Assembly: GCF_001043025.1 (NCBI RefSeq)
Contig: NZ_JYLD01000001.1
Span: 496,001-560,000, forward strand
Length of the DNA: 64,000 bases
Origin: Pseudomonas helleri
Lineage (GTDB): Bacteria > Pseudomonadota > Gammaproteobacteria > Pseudomonadales > Pseudomonadaceae
Reading direction: 5' to 3'
Part shown: positions 45,267 through 54,708 of the stretch, one piece after another
Layout: each line of letters begins with the position of its first letter
How positions within the stretch are numbered: the stretch's first letter is position 1
Translations under genes and position numbers: made by a program
The notes under the pieces: generated by a model
The model's input: only the letters and a program-made list of their open reading frames with translations
Database searches by the model: none
Told to the model about the DNA's origin: nothing

Positions 45267-46454
45267 TCAGCTGTCTGCGCGCGTGCCCAGGCCCATGGCC
45301 TGACGGGCAAACCAGCGCTTGGCAGGCGGCAGTACATCGAGGCCCAGCAACCCCAGATTGCGGCCAAACGAAATCAGCGTCTGGTCACTGCCAAAAAGCC
45401 GCGTCACTTGATCGGAGAAGCCAATGGTCAATTGCTGGTCCAACTGTTGACGCTGTTGATAACTCAGCAAGGTGGCCAGCTCGCCGGGCTTTTGCTCGCT
45501 GGTCAGCAAGGCATCGGCCAACGCCTGGGCGTCACGCAACGACAGGTTGAAACCCTGGCCGGCAATCGGGTGCAGGCTGTGCGCCGCGTTGCCCAACACC
45601 ACCAGGTGCGGGCGTACCTGCTCTTCGGCTTCAACCAGCACCAGCGGGTACAAGTGGCGTGCACCGACTTGTTCAAGGGTGCCCAGGCGATAGCCAAATA
45701 CAGCCTGCAACTCGCTGAGGAAACTGCGCTCATCAAGTGCCGCCAGACGCTGAGCGTCCATGCCCAGGCGGGTCCAGACCAGCGCGCAGCGGTTGTCTGG
45801 CAACGGCAGCAAGGCCATCGGCCCTTCGTCGGTAAAACGCTCAAACGCCATTCCGTCATGGGGCTGGCTAGTGGTGATGTTGGCGATGAGCGCGCTCTGG
45901 TCATAAGGCCGCTTGCGCACATGAATGCCCAACTGCTCGCGCAGGCCGGAACGCCCGCCATCGGCCAGCACCGCCAAGTCGCAATCGAGGGTGGTTTCAT
46001 CATTGAGGGTCAGGCGATAGCCATCCTCAAGCGGCTGCATGTGGATAACTTCAGCCGAGCAACGCCAACTAATAACGTCCGGGTCCAGACTTTTCCACAG
46101 GCATTGGCCGAGCCAGGCGTTTTCGACCACGTACCCGAGTGCGGGCACGCCTTCATCGCTGGCCGACAAGCGCGCGGTAGAGAAACGCCCGCGATCGGAC
46201 ACGTGAATGTCTTTGATCGGCTCGCCCCGCTCAACAATCGATTCCCACACGCCCAAGCGCTCATAAATAAGCCGGGCGCCATAGCTCAGCGCCGATGAAC
46301 GGGCGTCGTAGCTAGGCTGGTAGGTGTTGCCGGGGGCGAAGGGTTCGATCAGCACGATCTTCCAGCCGCGCGCCTTGGCGCCGGCCTGCAACGCCAAAGC
46401 CAGGCTGGCGCCAACCAGACCGCCACCAATAATTGCCAGATGGACGCGACTCAT
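45267..46454 (-). CDS. ubiH: 2-octaprenyl-6-methoxyphenol hydroxylase UbiH
   Basis: A 395-aa FAD monooxygenase with the family motifs IIGGGLVGASLALAL at the start, LADGGRSGLREQLG, and VLGNAAHSLHPIAGQGFNLSLRD. Its place directly after pepP, with start and stop overlapping (ATGA), matches ubiH in proteobacteria. It acts in the aerobic ubiquinone pathway at the membrane surface. Confidence 0.92.
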   Translation of the reverse strand: MSRVHLAIIGGGLVGASLALALQAGAKARGWKIVLIEPFAPGNTYQPSYDARSSALSYGARLIYERLGVWESIVERGEPIKDIHVSDRGRFSTARLSASDEGVPALGYVVENAWLGQCLWKSLDPDVISWRCSAEVIHMQPLEDGYRLTLNDETTLDCDLAVLADGGRSGLREQLGIHVRKRPYDQSALIANITTSQPHDGMAFERFTDEGPMALLPLPDNRCALVWTRLGMDAQRLAALDERSFLSELQAVFGYRLGTLEQVGARHLYPLVLVEAEEQVRPHLVVLGNAAHSLHPIAGQGFNLSLRDAQALADALLTSEQKPGELATLLSYQQRQQLDQQLTIGFSDQVTRLFGSDQTLISFGRNLGLLGLDVLPPAKRWFARQAMGLGTRADS

Positions 46455-47785
46455 GCCGCGTTCGCTCGTGCGGCCGCCATCAAGGCTTCAATCTCGGCGA
46501 CGGTTTTGGGCACGTCAGCGGTCAGGATTTCACAGCCATTTTTGGTGACCACAACGTCATCCTCGATGCGCACGCCGATCCCGCGCCATTTTTTGGCGAC
46601 GTGCAGGTTGTTCGGGCTGATGTAGATGCCGGGTTCAACGGTCAGGGTCATGCCGGGTTCCAGCACGCGCCACTCACCGCCCACTTTGTATTCGCCAACG
46701 TCATGCACATCGAGCCCCAGCCAATGGCCAGCCCGGTGCATGTAAAACGCTTTGTAGGCTTCGCTGGCAATCAGTTCGTCAACGTCACCTTGCAACAGAC
46801 CCAGTTCAACCAGCCCGGCGGTGATCACCTGAACGGTTATTTCGTGGGCCTGGTTCCAGTGTTTATTCGGCGCAATTTCGCTGAACGCGGCTTCTTGCGC
46901 AGCCAGCACCAGCTCATAGATGGCTTTTTGCTCGGGGGAGAACTGACCGCTCACGGGGAACGTACGGCTGATGTCACTGGCGTAGCAGTCAATCTCGCAG
47001 CCCGCATCGATCAGCACCAGGTCGCCGTCCTTGAGCAGGGCGTCGTTTTCCTGGTAGTGCAGGATGCAGCTGTTATCACCCGATGCGACGATCGAGCCAT
47101 AAGCCGGCATTTTCGCGCCACTTTTACGGAATTCGTAATCCAGTTCGGCCTCCAGGCTGTATTCGTGCAGCCCGGCGCGGCTGGCCTGCATCGCACGGAT
47201 GTGCGCGCGGGCCGATATTTGCGCCGCGTGGCGCATGACCTTGATCTCTGCCGCCGATTTATACAGGCGCATGTCATGCAGCAGATGATCCAGCGCAACG
47301 AATTCGTTGGGCGGCTGAGCACCGAGGCTGGCCTTGGAGCGAATGGTGTTGATCCACTCCATGAGGTGGCGGTCGAACTCGGGGTTGTTGCCCATCGCCG
47401 AATACACCCGGTCGCGGCCTTCAATCAGCCCCGGCAAAATGTCGTCAATATCGGCGATCGGGAAGGCATCGTCTGCGCCATAGTCACGCATGGCGCCTTC
47501 TTGCCCGGCGCGCAAACCGTCCCACAATTCGCGCTCGGCATTGCGTTCACGGCAAAAAAGCACGTACTCGCCGTGGGCACGACCAGGGATCAGGACGATC
47601 ACCGCCTGCGGCTCGGGGAAGCCGCTCAGGTACTGGAAGTTGCTGTCCTGGCGGTACACATATTCAACGTCGCGATTGCGCACCGCCACTGCGGCAGCGG
47701 GCAGAATCGCAATGCTGTTGGGCTCCATCTGCGCCATGAGCGCCTTGCGGCGGCGGGTGTATTCCGATTTCGGGATATGGATCAT
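46451..47785 (-). CDS. pepP: Xaa-Pro aminopeptidase PepP
   Basis: A 444-aa metallopeptidase of the pita-bread fold. The dinuclear metal ligands are in DAGCEIDCYASDISRTFP, HRAGHWLGLDVHDVGEY, EPGIYI and RIEDDVVVT. It removes N-terminal residues preceding proline. It overlaps ubiH by 4 bp and follows ygfB. Confidence 0.95.
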   Translation of the reverse strand: MIHIPKSEYTRRRKALMAQMEPNSIAILPAAAVAVRNRDVEYVYRQDSNFQYLSGFPEPQAVIVLIPGRAHGEYVLFCRERNAERELWDGLRAGQEGAMRDYGADDAFPIADIDDILPGLIEGRDRVYSAMGNNPEFDRHLMEWINTIRSKASLGAQPPNEFVALDHLLHDMRLYKSAAEIKVMRHAAQISARAHIRAMQASRAGLHEYSLEAELDYEFRKSGAKMPAYGSIVASGDNSCILHYQENDALLKDGDLVLIDAGCEIDCYASDISRTFPVSGQFSPEQKAIYELVLAAQEAAFSEIAPNKHWNQAHEITVQVITAGLVELGLLQGDVDELIASEAYKAFYMHRAGHWLGLDVHDVGEYKVGGEWRVLEPGMTLTVEPGIYISPNNLHVAKKWRGIGVRIEDDVVVTKNGCEILTADVPKTVAEIEALMAAARANAA

Positions 47786-47814
47786 GGGCAGACGGATTCC
47801 TTCTTGAAGATCAA

Positions 47815-48378
47815 TCAGTGCAGCGAAGGTTTCGCAGCGACAGCCTCAGCAGGCTTTTTAGTCTCGGTGAACAGCAGCAGCGGCGCGACGCGCAGGTATT
47901 CCATGACTTCCATGTAGTCGCTTTCGCCGTCGTCCGACTCTTCCAGGGCGTCTTGCACCTGGGCAATGGCGGCCAGGTCCTGCAGCACTTCCTTGCCTTC
48001 TTCGCTCAAGGCATTGTCACGGTAGTTCAGGCCAAAACCGGCCAGGAAACCCTGGCACCATTCGCCCAGCGCAGCCGCGCGCTCGGCCAGTGGCACGTCA
48101 TCGGACGGCAACAGCAGCACGACGGTCATGTCGTCACCGGTCAGTTCACCCTTGACCATCTCTTGCAAACCGATCAAGGCATTGCGTACGTTGTCACTGA
48201 TTTCATTTTCGCTTTGGAACAGTTCGGTCGCGTCAGCCAGCCAGCCGTCGTGATCGAAGCCGGCGCCAGCCGCACTGCGACCAAGCAACAGGCCGTGCAG
48301 TTCTGCAGGCGAAACAGTGTGGCCGCTGGTAGACAGCAGGTTGGCAAAGGCGTGATACGGGGAGTTCTGAATAGGCAT
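47815..48378 (-). CDS. YgfB/YecA family (UPF0149) protein
   Basis: A 187-aa protein with the family N-terminus ([33 protein letters not shown]) and the conserved [11 protein letters not shown]. In P. aeruginosa the YgfB homologue influences beta-lactamase and pyocin-related control; here only the family is claimed. It is the first gene of the pepP-ubiH-ubiF operon and divergent from the zapB-like gene. Confidence 0.9.
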   Translation of the reverse strand: MPIQNSPYHAFANLLSTSGHTVSPAELHGLLLGRSAAGAGFDHDGWLADATELFQSENEISDNVRNALIGLQEMVKGELTGDDMTVVLLLPSDDVPLAERAAALGEWCQGFLAGFGLNYRDNALSEEGKEVLQDLAAIAQVQDALEESDDGESDYMEVMEYLRVAPLLLFTETKKPAEAVAAKPSLH

Positions 48379-48512
48379 GGTCAGCTAGGCGCCAAGCGGC
48401 GCTATGTCTAGAATGGAGGCCTTGTATCCTAGCATCGGCAGACGGGCTAGACCATCGAGGCGTCAACTGGCTTGGCAGTCCCCCTCCATCAGAAAATACA
48501 CAGTAGGACACA

Positions 48513-48722
48513 ATGGAAGACAGCGACCTGCATGCACTGATGGCTAGACTCGAGTTGCTGATTACACGAGTCGAGCAACTTAAACGCCAAAACGGACTCT
48601 TAGTAGCTCAGGAAAAGACTTGGCGCGAAGAACGCGCGCACCTCATTGAAAAAAACGAAATCGCCCGGAACAAGGTGGAATCGATGATTTCGCGTCTCAA
48701 AGCCCTGGAGCAAGACTCATGA
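48513..48722 (+). CDS. ZapB-like coiled-coil protein (TIGR02449 type)
   Basis: A 69-aa fully helical protein (DLHALMARLELLITRVEQLK and RAHLIEKNEIARNKVESMIS) predicted to be one coiled coil. Such proteins precede zapA in pseudomonads. Overlap with the zapA start (ATGA) shows coupling. A role in cell division with ZapA is inferred. Confidence 0.86.
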   Translation: MEDSDLHALMARLELLITRVEQLKRQNGLLVAQEKTWREERAHLIEKNEIARNKVESMISRLKALEQDS

Positions 48723-49036
48723 GTACAAGCAGTAGCGTCACCGTACACATCCTCGATAAAGAGTATTCGATCATGTGCCCCCAGGAAGAGCGCGCCAATC
48801 TGGTGAGTGCTGCACGTTACCTGGACGGCAAGATGCGCGAAATCCGCAGCAGCGGCAAAGTCATCGGGGCTGACCGTATCGCCGTGATGGCCGCACTGAA
48901 CATCACCCACGACCTGCTGCACAAGCAGGAAACACCCGAAGTACAGACCAGCAGCGCAACGCGTGAACACGTCCGCGACCTGCTCGATCGCGTCGACCTG
49001 GTGTTGGCCACTGATCCGAACGAACGTCAGAGCTGA
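48719..49036 (+). CDS. zapA: Cell division protein ZapA
   Basis: A 105-aa ZapA: VTVHILDKEYSIMCPQEERA at the N-terminus, AARYLDGKMREIRSSGKVIG and ADRIAVMAALNITHDLL, followed by a helical tail. It bundles FtsZ filaments at midcell. It is followed immediately by the 6S RNA gene, as in other gamma-proteobacteria. Confidence 0.95.
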   Translation: MSTSSSVTVHILDKEYSIMCPQEERANLVSAARYLDGKMREIRSSGKVIGADRIAVMAALNITHDLLHKQETPEVQTSSATREHVRDLLDRVDLVLATDPNERQS

Positions 49037-49062
49037 TTCAAAACGTTTCTTTGGGGTATACT
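49034..49062 (+). promoter_or_regulatory. 6S RNA promoter
   Basis: A near-consensus -10 TATACT lies at 49057-49062, with a weak -35 (TGATTC) 17 bp upstream that overlaps the zapA stop. It places transcription start about 49069. Confidence 0.6.
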
Positions 49063-49068
49063 CTCGCC

Positions 49069-49248
49069 ACTCCCTGGAGTATTCGCCAGTTAGCGATGTC
49101 CCTGAGCCGATTCGCAATACCCTGGAGCTTGCACGTTGGGCCGGTGTGCATGTCCGCTAGACGGAAAGCCTTAAGGTCTACTGCAACTTCCACCTTGAAC
49201 TTTCGGGTTCAAGGGCCAAGCCGACAGCGGTACGTCGGGGAGCCTGAT
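49069..49248 (+). ncRNA. ssrS: 6S RNA
   Basis: The location between zapA and the 5-formyl-THF cyclo-ligase gene is diagnostic, and conserved blocks of 6S RNA are present: GATGTCCCTGAGCCGAT near the 5' side, GAAAGCCTTAAGGTC in the closing part, and the 3' block CACCTTGAAC with GGGTTCAAGGG. The ends (ACTCCCTGGAGT, CGTCGGGGAGCCT) can pair to make the terminal stem. 6S RNA binds sigma-70 RNA polymerase in stationary phase. Ends are approximate. Confidence 0.9.
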
Positions 49249-49334
49249 TTCCAAGTGCAATGCCAGCCTGCTGCTGGCATTGGCTGACTACGAGCCAACC
49301 GCCCGGTGGGCTCGATCTCAAACAGCACGCCATC

Positions 49335-49940
49335 ATGACCGAACCTGCGACGCCCTCCCGCCCGCAACTTCGCCGACTGCTGCGTAAAGCCCGCCGCGAA
49401 TTGTCGCCCTGCGAGCAACGTCAGGCAGCCCGTGGCCTGTATCGCCAATTGGCGCAGCATCCGCTGTTTCGCCGCGCCAAACACATCTCGCTGTACCTGC
49501 CCACCGACGGTGAAATAGACCCGCGCCTGTTGCTGCGTGAAGCACAGCGCCGGGGCAAGATCACCTACCTGCCGGTGCTCAGCGCCTGGCCCAAAACCAA
49601 GATGGTGTTCCAGCGTTATGCGCCGGGCGAAAAGCTGATCCCCAACCGCTTCCGGATCCTGGAGCCGCGCATCAATCGCGCACGCCAACGCAAAGTCTGG
49701 GCTCTGGACCTGGTGTTGTTGCCATTGGTGGGGTTTGATGCGAAGGGTGGCCGACTGGGCATGGGCGGCGGTTTTTATGACCGCAGCCTCGCGTACCTGG
49801 CGCGCCGCCAAAGCTGGCGCAAACCGACGCTGCTGGGCCTGGCCCATGAATGTCAAAAAGTCGGGAGTCTGGCTCAAGCCAGCTGGGATGTACCGTTACA
49901 CGGCACGGTCTCGGACACGCAGTGGTACGTCGCGCACTGA
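49335..49940 (+). CDS. 5-formyltetrahydrofolate cyclo-ligase
   Basis: A 201-aa protein with the ATP and folate motifs LRKARRELSP at the N-terminus, YLPTDGEIDPRLLL, and the signature DLVLLPLVGFDAKGGRLGMGGGFYDR. It converts 5-formyl-THF to 5,10-methenyl-THF. ATG 49335 fits the family length. The gene (ygfA/fau type) follows 6S RNA as usual. Confidence 0.93.
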   Translation: MTEPATPSRPQLRRLLRKARRELSPCEQRQAARGLYRQLAQHPLFRRAKHISLYLPTDGEIDPRLLLREAQRRGKITYLPVLSAWPKTKMVFQRYAPGEKLIPNRFRILEPRINRARQRKVWALDLVLLPLVGFDAKGGRLGMGGGFYDRSLAYLARRQSWRKPTLLGLAHECQKVGSLAQASWDVPLHGTVSDTQWYVAH

Positions 49941-49984
49941 CCCTCAAGGCATCACGTTGCTGCGATGCCTTCGTTCATGAGTGG

Positions 49985-50134
49985 TTAGCGTTTGAAAGGT
50001 TGTACTTGCTGTTGCGCCAGTTCAATCGGTGAATCGTTTGAAGTTGACCAGAGGCTTTGCGCATAACCGGTTGTCACCACGCCCAGACCGAACAAAATAA
50101 CCAGCACCCACAGTAAATCCGGTTTGCGTTTCAT
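49985..50134 (-). CDS. 49-aa single-helix membrane protein
   Basis: From ATG 50134 the product starts MKRKPDLLWVLVILFGLGVV, continues TTGYAQSLWS and ends QQVQPFKR: a positively charged start, one membrane helix and a short tail. A strong GGGGGG Shine-Dalgarno lies 6 bp upstream. It is on the opposite strand to both flanking genes. Confidence 0.78.
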   Translation of the reverse strand: MKRKPDLLWVLVILFGLGVVTTGYAQSLWSTSNDSPIELAQQQVQPFKR

Positions 50135-50330
50135 CGATTGCCCCCCTTCAGGCACATCAACACGATGACAGCAACGGTTTTTGTTATAGGCCGTGCAGCA
50201 ACGTCAAGCTTAAAATGGCGGCATTCTGAGGCAACACGAACAGACACGCAAACGCTGGTGTCAACCGATTGTCGGTTTATCCAAATGTTGCCCGGCTAAA
50301 TAACTACGCCATGTTTCAGGAGCCCAAAAA

Positions 50331-50780
50331 ATGGCCTATTGGTTGATGAAATCCGAGCCTGACGAGTTTTCAATCAAGGACTTGCAGAAGATCGGCGAAG
50401 CTCGCTGGGACGGTGTGCGCAACTATCAGGCGCGCAATTTCATGCGTGCCATGGCCGTGGGCGACGAGTTTTTCTTTTATCACTCAAGCTGCCCGGAGCC
50501 GGGTATTGCTGGAGTCGGCCGAATCGCCCAGGCCGCTTACCCGGATCCGACAGCCCTCGATCCCGAAAGCCATTATTTCGACCCCAAGGCCAGCCCCGAG
50601 AAAAACCCGTGGAGCGCACTGCAAGTCGCCCACGTGCACACCTTCCCCAGGGTGATCAAGCTCGACTACCTCAAACAGCAAAGTGCACTGGCTGAAATGC
50701 CACTGGTACAAAAAGGCAGTCGCTTATCGGTGATGCCGGTGACGGCCGAGGAGTGGGCGGTGGTGATGGGGTTGCTGTAG
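50331..50780 (+). CDS. EVE-domain protein
   Basis: A 149-aa protein, an entire EVE domain: WLMKSEPDEFSIKDLQKIGE, then WDGVRNYQARNFMRAM, FFFYHSSCPEPGIAGVGRIA and NPWSALQVAHV. The family (relatives of Thy28 and YTH-like folds) binds modified bases in nucleic acids. AGGAG precedes ATG. It is a single gene followed by a repeat. Confidence 0.92.
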   Translation: MAYWLMKSEPDEFSIKDLQKIGEARWDGVRNYQARNFMRAMAVGDEFFFYHSSCPEPGIAGVGRIAQAAYPDPTALDPESHYFDPKASPEKNPWSALQVAHVHTFPRVIKLDYLKQQSALAEMPLVQKGSRLSVMPVTAEEWAVVMGLL

Positions 50781-50799
50781 CCCCACCTGCAACTCCACC

Positions 50800-50902
50800 T
50801 GTAGTCGCTGCCGCAGGCTGCGATTTGGGTCGCAGCGACGTTGAGAAAACGGGTTGCTCCGCAACCCTTGTCAGCTCTTCGCAGCCTTCGGCAGCGACTA
50901 CA
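50800..50902. repeat. Inverted repeat, 'TGTAGTCGCTGCCGCAGGCTGCG' family
   Basis: Arms TGTAGTCGCTGCCGCAGG and CTTCGGCAGCGACTACA with GGGTTGCTCCGCAACCC inside. It is the same family as 37861-37973. Confidence 0.88.
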
Positions 50903-51010
50903 GGCAACTTTCGGCTTTAGCGTCTACGCTCTGATCTTCCTTTGACTGGCATCAAGAGCCCTGCGCCTTGAAACCGTCAAACTAGAGCGCTCTGTGACCA
51001 GGATGTCGGC

Positions 51011-51976
51011 ATGTCGAAGAATCACCGCATTTCCCATTATTTCGTTATCCCTTTGGCGATTCTGCTGGTGGCAGCAGGCGGGTTTGGTTACTGGAAATCC
51101 CAGCATGACCGGCTCCCCGAAGGCATCAGCATGGGCAATGGCCGACTTGAATCCACAGAAGTCCAGATCGCCGCCAAGATCCCCGGCCGCCTGGCCGAGG
51201 TGCTGGTCGATGAAGGTGACCGCGTGACCAAGGGCCAATTGTTGGCCCGCATGGACACCCGCACGCTGGAAGCCAGCCGCGTCCAGGCCCAGGCCGAAGT
51301 GCAGCGCGCCCGCCAGGCCATGGCCGCCAACGAGGCCAACGTGCAATTGCGCCAGAGCGAAAAACTGCTGGCCAGCCAGGAACTCAAGCGCACCCGCCAA
51401 CTGTCGCAACGCGGCTTTGCCAGCGGCCAGCAAGTCGACCAGCAGCAAGCCCAATTCGACACCAGCAACGCCGCCGTGACTGCCGCCCAGGCCCAGGTCG
51501 CCGCAGCCAAAGCGGCCATCGCGTCCAGCGAAGCCCAAGTGGCGCAACTCACCAGCGAAATCGAAGACAGCAGCCTGCGCGCGCCCATCAACGGCGTGAT
51601 CCAGCTGCGTCTGGCCGAGCCCGGTGAAGTGTTGGGTTCGGGTGGCCGGGTGTTCATGATGATCGACCCGAGCGACCAGTACATGAACCTGTACCTGCCC
51701 GCCGCCGTGGTCGGCAAACTGACCGTGGGCGCCGAGGCGCGTATCGTGCTCGATGCCCTGCCCGATCAGGCGTTGCCCGCCAAAATTTCCTTTGTCGCGG
51801 CCAAGTCGCAGTTCACCCCCAAAGAAGTTGAAACCCGCGATGAGCGCCAAAAACTGGTGTTCCGCGTCAAATTGCGCCTGACCGATCCTGAGGCCGTGCC
51901 CCAGGCCAAGCCAGGCATGCCGGGCGCAGGCTATGTGCGAACCGCCGATGTGGACTGGCCGGCTAATCTGCAATGA
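51011..51976 (+). CDS. HlyD-family membrane fusion protein (YbhG-like)
   Basis: A 321-aa protein with one N-terminal membrane helix (ISHYFVIPLAILLVAAGGFGY). A lipoyl half (AAKIPGRLAEVLVDEGDRVTKGQLLARMD), a long alpha-hairpin coiled coil (about 80-190, rich in Q and A) and the second lipoyl half (LRAPINGVIQLRLAEPGEV) follow. It is the periplasmic adaptor for the ABC exporter encoded next, overlapping it by ATGA. Confidence 0.92.
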   Translation: MSKNHRISHYFVIPLAILLVAAGGFGYWKSQHDRLPEGISMGNGRLESTEVQIAAKIPGRLAEVLVDEGDRVTKGQLLARMDTRTLEASRVQAQAEVQRARQAMAANEANVQLRQSEKLLASQELKRTRQLSQRGFASGQQVDQQQAQFDTSNAAVTAAQAQVAAAKAAIASSEAQVAQLTSEIEDSSLRAPINGVIQLRLAEPGEVLGSGGRVFMMIDPSDQYMNLYLPAAVVGKLTVGAEARIVLDALPDQALPAKISFVAAKSQFTPKEVETRDERQKLVFRVKLRLTDPEAVPQAKPGMPGAGYVRTADVDWPANLQ

Positions 51977-54708
51977 GCGACCTGGCGCTCAACGCCAGTG
52001 GCATCAACCACTGGTATGGCAAACAACAGGCGCTGATCGACGTTGCGTTCAGCCTGCCCAAAGGCACACGCTGCGGCCTGATTGGCCCGGATGGTGCGGG
52101 TAAATCGAGCCTTCTCGGGCTGATTGCCGGGGTCAAAAAACTCCAGCAAGGCACCCTTGAGGTACTGGGCGGCCCGATTGATGACCGCCATCACCGCAAC
52201 ACGCTGTACCCGCTGATTGCCTTTATGCCCCAAGGGCTGGGCGGCAACCTTTACCCCGAATTGTCCATCAGTGAAAACATCCGCTTTTTCGGCACGCTGT
52301 TCGGCCTGTCTAAAAAAGAATGCGAAGAACGCATGGAGCAGTTGCTCAAGGCGACTGACCTGGAGCGCTTTGCCGATCGCCCGGCGGGTAAGCTCTCGGG
52401 CGGCATGAAACAAAAGCTCGGCCTGTGCTGCGCACTGATACACGAGCCTGACTTGCTAATTCTCGATGAGCCCACCACCGGCGTTGACCCGCTGTCGCGG
52501 CGGCGCTTTTGGGAGTTGGTCGAAGACGTACGCAGCCAGCGCCCGCAACTGACGCTGCTGGTGGCCACGGCGTACATGGAAGAGGCCGAGCAATTTGAAC
52601 ACTGCCTGATGCTCGACCGGGGCAAGCTGATTGCCGCAGGCTTGAGCGAAGAGCTGGCCGCCGCATCGCCCAACGGCAAGCTGGATGAAGCCTTTACCCA
52701 CTACCAGGGCGACAGTGGTCACAGCAATGAGCCGCTGGTGATTCCACCCCGGGTCGGCGACAACAGCGACATCGCCATTGAAGCCCATGACCTGACGCTT
52801 AAGTTCGGCGATTTCACCGCTGTAAACAAAGTCAGCTTTGCCATTGGCCGAGGCGAGATTTTCGGCTTTTTGGGCTCCAACGGCTGCGGCAAAACCACCA
52901 CCATGAAAGTGCTGACCGGCTTGATGCCGGCCACCGAAGGCAGCGCCAAACTGCTGGGCAACCCGGTGAACGCCAAAGACCTGGCCACCCGCAAGCGCGT
53001 CGGCTTTATGTCGCAAAGCTTCTCGCTGTACGGCGAGTTGAGCGTGCGCCAGAACCTGGTGCTGCACGCGCAGTTATTCGACCTGCCCAAAGATGAAAGC
53101 CAGGCACGCATTGAAGAGCTGATCGAGCGGTTTGACCTGGGCGACGTCGCCGATCAACAGTCCGGCGAATTGCCGCTGGGCCTGCGTCAGCGTTTGTCTT
53201 TAGCGGTTGCCGTGCTGCACCGCCCCGAAGTGCTGATCCTCGATGAACCGACCTCCGGCGTTGACCCCGCCGCTCGCGATGACTTCTGGCGGCTGTTGAT
53301 CGAGCTGTCGCGGGACCAGGGGGTGACGATCTTTTTGTCGACCCACTTTATGAACGAAGCCCAGCGCTGTGACCGCATCTCGTTGATGCACGCGGGCAAG
53401 GTACTGGCCTGCGATACGCCCGATGCGCTGCAACAGCAGTTCAAGGGTGAAACCCTGGAAGCCGCGTTTGTGACGTGCCTTGAGCAGGCGCAAAACGATC
53501 AGGGTGCCACCGCCCCGCCGCCCGACACCGAGGCCATCGCCGCACCAGCCGCCCATGCGCCGCCCCCGCCGAGCAAGAGCGGGTTCAGCCTGACGCGGTT
53601 GATTGCCGTAGCCAGCCGTGAATCCAAAGAACTGTTGCGCGACAAGGTGCGCATGGCCTTCGCCTTGCTGGGCGCCGTGTTCATGATGGTGATCTTTGGC
53701 TATGGCATTTCGCTGGACGTGGAAAACCTCGCGTTCGCCGTCTACGACCAGGACCAGACACCCCAAAGCAGGGCCTACCTTGAGGCATTCCGCAGTTCAC
53801 GGTATTTCGAAGAGCACGCACCCATCCAGAGCCCCGAAGAACTGCACAAACGCTTGCAACGCTCCGAGATCAAAATCGCCCTGGAGATACCGCCGGGCTT
53901 TGGCCGCGACCTGTATGCCGGGCGCCAGCCCACGGTGGCGGCCTGGATTGATGGCGGCATGCCGTTTCGTGCAGAAACCAGCCGCAGCTACGTCCAGGCG
54001 GTGCACCAGGGCAACCTCGAACAGTTGAGCACCCTGAGCAGCCTGGCGCAAAACAAACAGTCTGCGGCCAAACTCGAAGTGCGTTTTCGTTACAACCAAG
54101 ACGTTATCAGCGTGAACGCCATCGGCCCCGGCGTGATGGCGCTGATTCTCGCGTTTATCCCGGCCATGCTCACCGCGCTTGGGATCGTGCGTGAAAAGGA
54201 GCTGGGCTCCATTACCAACTTCTACGCCACGCCGTTGACCCGCCTGGAGTTTTTGCTGGGCAAACAGGCGCCGTATCTGGCGGTCAGTCTGGTCAACCTG
54301 GCGTTGCTGGTGGCCATGAACCGCTGGCTGTTTGGCGTTCCGTTTAAAGGTAGCGGCCTTACCCTGGCGTTGGGCGGCGTGCTGTATGTGCTGTCGACCA
54401 CCAGCATGGGGCTACTGATTTCGGCGTTCACCCGCACCCAGATTGCCGCCATCCTGGGCACCATGATCATCACCAGCCTGCCGACCATTCAGTTCTCCGG
54501 GCTGATCGTGCCGCGCTCTTCGCTGGACGGTTCAGCGGCGCTGATGGGCATGTTGTTCCCCGCCGGGCACTTCCTTGATATTGCCGTGGGCACCTTCACC
54601 AAAGCGCTGGACCTTCGCCAGCTATGGCCGCAATGCCTGGCGCTGTTCGGGTTCTTCGTCGCCTTTACCGGCCTGAGCCTGATCATGCTCAAGAAGCAGG
54701 AGGTCTGA
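51973..54708 (+). CDS. ABC exporter: two ATPase domains fused to a permease (YbhF-YbhS like)
   Basis: A 911-aa protein. The first ATPase domain (GPDGAGKSS; LSGGMKQKLGL; LLILDEPTTGVDPLS) spans about 5-235, the second (GSNGCGKTT; LPLGLRQRLSLAVA; LILDEPTSGVDPAA) about 265-505. An alanine-proline linker at about 515-535 leads to an ABC2-type permease with six C-terminal helices (AIGPGVMALILAFIPAML, and more). In E. coli YbhF and YbhS are separate; the fusion is common in pseudomonads (RbbA-like). It probably exports drugs or other hydrophobic compounds through an outer-membrane partner elsewhere. Confidence 0.92.
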   Translation: MSDLALNASGINHWYGKQQALIDVAFSLPKGTRCGLIGPDGAGKSSLLGLIAGVKKLQQGTLEVLGGPIDDRHHRNTLYPLIAFMPQGLGGNLYPELSISENIRFFGTLFGLSKKECEERMEQLLKATDLERFADRPAGKLSGGMKQKLGLCCALIHEPDLLILDEPTTGVDPLSRRRFWELVEDVRSQRPQLTLLVATAYMEEAEQFEHCLMLDRGKLIAAGLSEELAAASPNGKLDEAFTHYQGDSGHSNEPLVIPPRVGDNSDIAIEAHDLTLKFGDFTAVNKVSFAIGRGEIFGFLGSNGCGKTTTMKVLTGLMPATEGSAKLLGNPVNAKDLATRKRVGFMSQSFSLYGELSVRQNLVLHAQLFDLPKDESQARIEELIERFDLGDVADQQSGELPLGLRQRLSLAVAVLHRPEVLILDEPTSGVDPAARDDFWRLLIELSRDQGVTIFLSTHFMNEAQRCDRISLMHAGKVLACDTPDALQQQFKGETLEAAFVTCLEQAQNDQGATAPPPDTEAIAAPAAHAPPPPSKSGFSLTRLIAVASRESKELLRDKVRMAFALLGAVFMMVIFGYGISLDVENLAFAVYDQDQTPQSRAYLEAFRSSRYFEEHAPIQSPEELHKRLQRSEIKIALEIPPGFGRDLYAGRQPTVAAWIDGGMPFRAETSRSYVQAVHQGNLEQLSTLSSLAQNKQSAAKLEVRFRYNQDVISVNAIGPGVMALILAFIPAMLTALGIVREKELGSITNFYATPLTRLEFLLGKQAPYLAVSLVNLALLVAMNRWLFGVPFKGSGLTLALGGVLYVLSTTSMGLLISAFTRTQIAAILGTMIITSLPTIQFSGLIVPRSSLDGSAALMGMLFPAGHFLDIAVGTFTKALDLRQLWPQCLALFGFFVAFTGLSLIMLKKQEV

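Noticed and set aside
46433..47917. 494-codon open frame opposite pepP
   Set aside because: Antisense shadow of a conserved peptidase; repeated H/V/R/F/G composition is typical of such shadows.
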